Assembly: GCA_964623735.1 (NCBI GenBank)
Contig: CAZUVE010000038.1
Location: 1 to 20,927 of the forward strand
DNA from: SW-9-67-25 sp964623735
Lineage (GTDB): Archaea; Halobacteriota; Halobacteria; Halobacteriales; Haloarculaceae
Direction of reading: 5' to 3'
DNA length: 20,927 nt
Shown here: piece by piece, positions 20,356-20,927 of the stretch
Layout of the letters: each line of letters starts with the position of its first letter
Numbering within the stretch: the stretch's first letter is position 1
The notes under the pieces: model-generated
Database searches by the model: none
What the model was told of the DNA's origin: nothing
What the model saw: only the letters and a program-made list of their open reading frames with translations
Made by a program: the position numbers and the translations under genes

Positions 20356-20927
20356 CTACTGGAACCCGATCCGGCCGCCGCTGCGTCCCCGCTGTGGCTC
20401 GGGGCCGCCGCCCTTGAAGTCCTCCTCCATGCGCTCGAAGTAGTCACGGATGTCCTCTGTGACGGTCGGACGGACGTTCTCCATGGCCTGCCGGAAGTGG
20501 AGCATCTCGACGGTGTCGGCGTCCTCGTCCTCGCGGAGGGCCTCGATGGCGCCCTCGCGGGCGATCGATTCGAGGTCTGAGCCGACGTACCCCTCGGTGA
20601 TCTCGGCGAGTTCACGCAGACTGACGTCCGGCGCGAGCGGAACCGCCTCGGTGTGGATCTTGAGGATCTGTTCGCGACCCTCGGTGCCGGGTTCGCCGAC
20701 CATCACGAGGCGGTCGAACCGCCCCGAGCGTATCAGCGCCGGATCGATCATGTCCGGCCGGTTCGTCGCACCGATCACCATCACCTCCTCCATCTCCTCG
20801 AGGCCGTCCATCTCCGTCAGGAGCTGGTTGACAACCCGTTCGGAGACGTTCGAGCCGACCTCGCCGCCCCGACCCGGGGCCAGCGAGTCGAGTTCGTCGA
20901 AGAACACGACCGTCGGCGAGACCTGCC
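20356..20927 (-). CDS. cdc48: Cdc48/VAT-type AAA+ ATPase, C-terminal part only
   Basis: The gene enters from beyond the right edge; 189 C-terminal residues are visible, beginning QVSPTVVFFDELDSLAPGRG. This is the second AAA+ module (D2) of the p97/Cdc48 family, which unfolds proteins for degradation or disassembly. Visible motifs are Walker B VVFFDEL, sensor 1 VIGATNRPD, and arginine fingers in LIRSGRFDR, followed by the helical lid (EITEGYVGSDLESIAREGAI). The C-terminus is a Gly/Arg-rich tail ending RSGGRIGFQ. The Walker A motif, D1 domain and N-domain are outside the window. TAG is at 20356-20358. Confidence 0.95.
   Translation of the reverse strand, partial: QVSPTVVFFDELDSLAPGRGGEVGSNVSERVVNQLLTEMDGLEEMEEVMVIGATNRPDMIDPALIRSGRFDRLVMVGEPGTEGREQILKIHTEAVPLAPDVSLRELAEITEGYVGSDLESIAREGAIEALREDEDADTVEMLHFRQAMENVRPTVTEDIRDYFERMEEDFKGGGPEPQRGRSGGRIGFQ

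Noticed and set aside
1..20927. Insertion sequence, prophage, toxin-antitoxin or defence system
   Set aside because: No transposase, integrase, capsid, nuclease or typical toxin/antitoxin sequence was found, and all large genes have housekeeping or B12-related identities.

Overview
The window is a piece of a haloarchaeal chromosome or megaplasmid. GC content is high with a strong G/C third-position bias, the encoded proteins are rich in Asp/Glu, and several genes have an archaeal TATA-like box about 25-30 nt upstream of the start codon, as in leaderless transcripts. TFB, TbsP, DUF63, CbtA/CbtB, a Hel308-like helicase and Cdc48 all fit this lineage.

Layout. Positions 1-5259 carry the 3' end of a TFB gene, a TbsP-type regulator, a YcaO protein with an N-terminal E1/ocin-ThiF-like region, and, on the minus strand, a DUF63 membrane protein and an inositol-monophosphatase-family enzyme. 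Positions 5346-6126 hold a probable 41-codon gene, tRNA-Leu(CAA), a 75-bp hairpin and a GC-rich, apparently structured stretch with no convincing protein gene. Positions 6127-16529 form a cobalamin (B12) island: uroporphyrinogen-III methyltransferase and a degenerate CbiX-like protein on plus; cobN-cbiC-cbiE on minus; then chlID, cbtB and cbtA on plus. Positions 16553-20927 hold a Hel308-like helicase, an ornithine cyclodeaminase/alanine dehydrogenase-family enzyme, a glycine-zipper small protein and the 3' end of cdc48.

How it fits together. SUMT starts the corrin branch from uroporphyrinogen III. CbiE and CbiC act later on the ring. CobN with the ChlI/ChlD fusion is the ATP-dependent cobaltochelatase, and CbtA/CbtB is the proposed cobalt importer. 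The remaining ring enzymes (CbiL, CbiH, CbiF, CbiG, CbiT, CbiJ, CbiA, CbiP) are absent here and must be encoded elsewhere if the pathway is complete.

Most interesting signals: (i) the octamer TTGTATTA upstream of three cobalamin transcription units (SUMT, the cobN/chlID divergent gap, cbtB), with a longer shared element at chlID and cbtB, suggesting a common operator; (ii) a 17-bp perfect palindrome upstream of the CbiX-like gene; (iii) a near-perfect 75-bp hairpin next to a possible structured RNA; (iv) a CbiX-like protein that has lost most expected metal-site histidines; (v) a stand-alone YcaO protein with no obvious precursor peptide. No mobile element, CRISPR array or complete novel defence system was seen.
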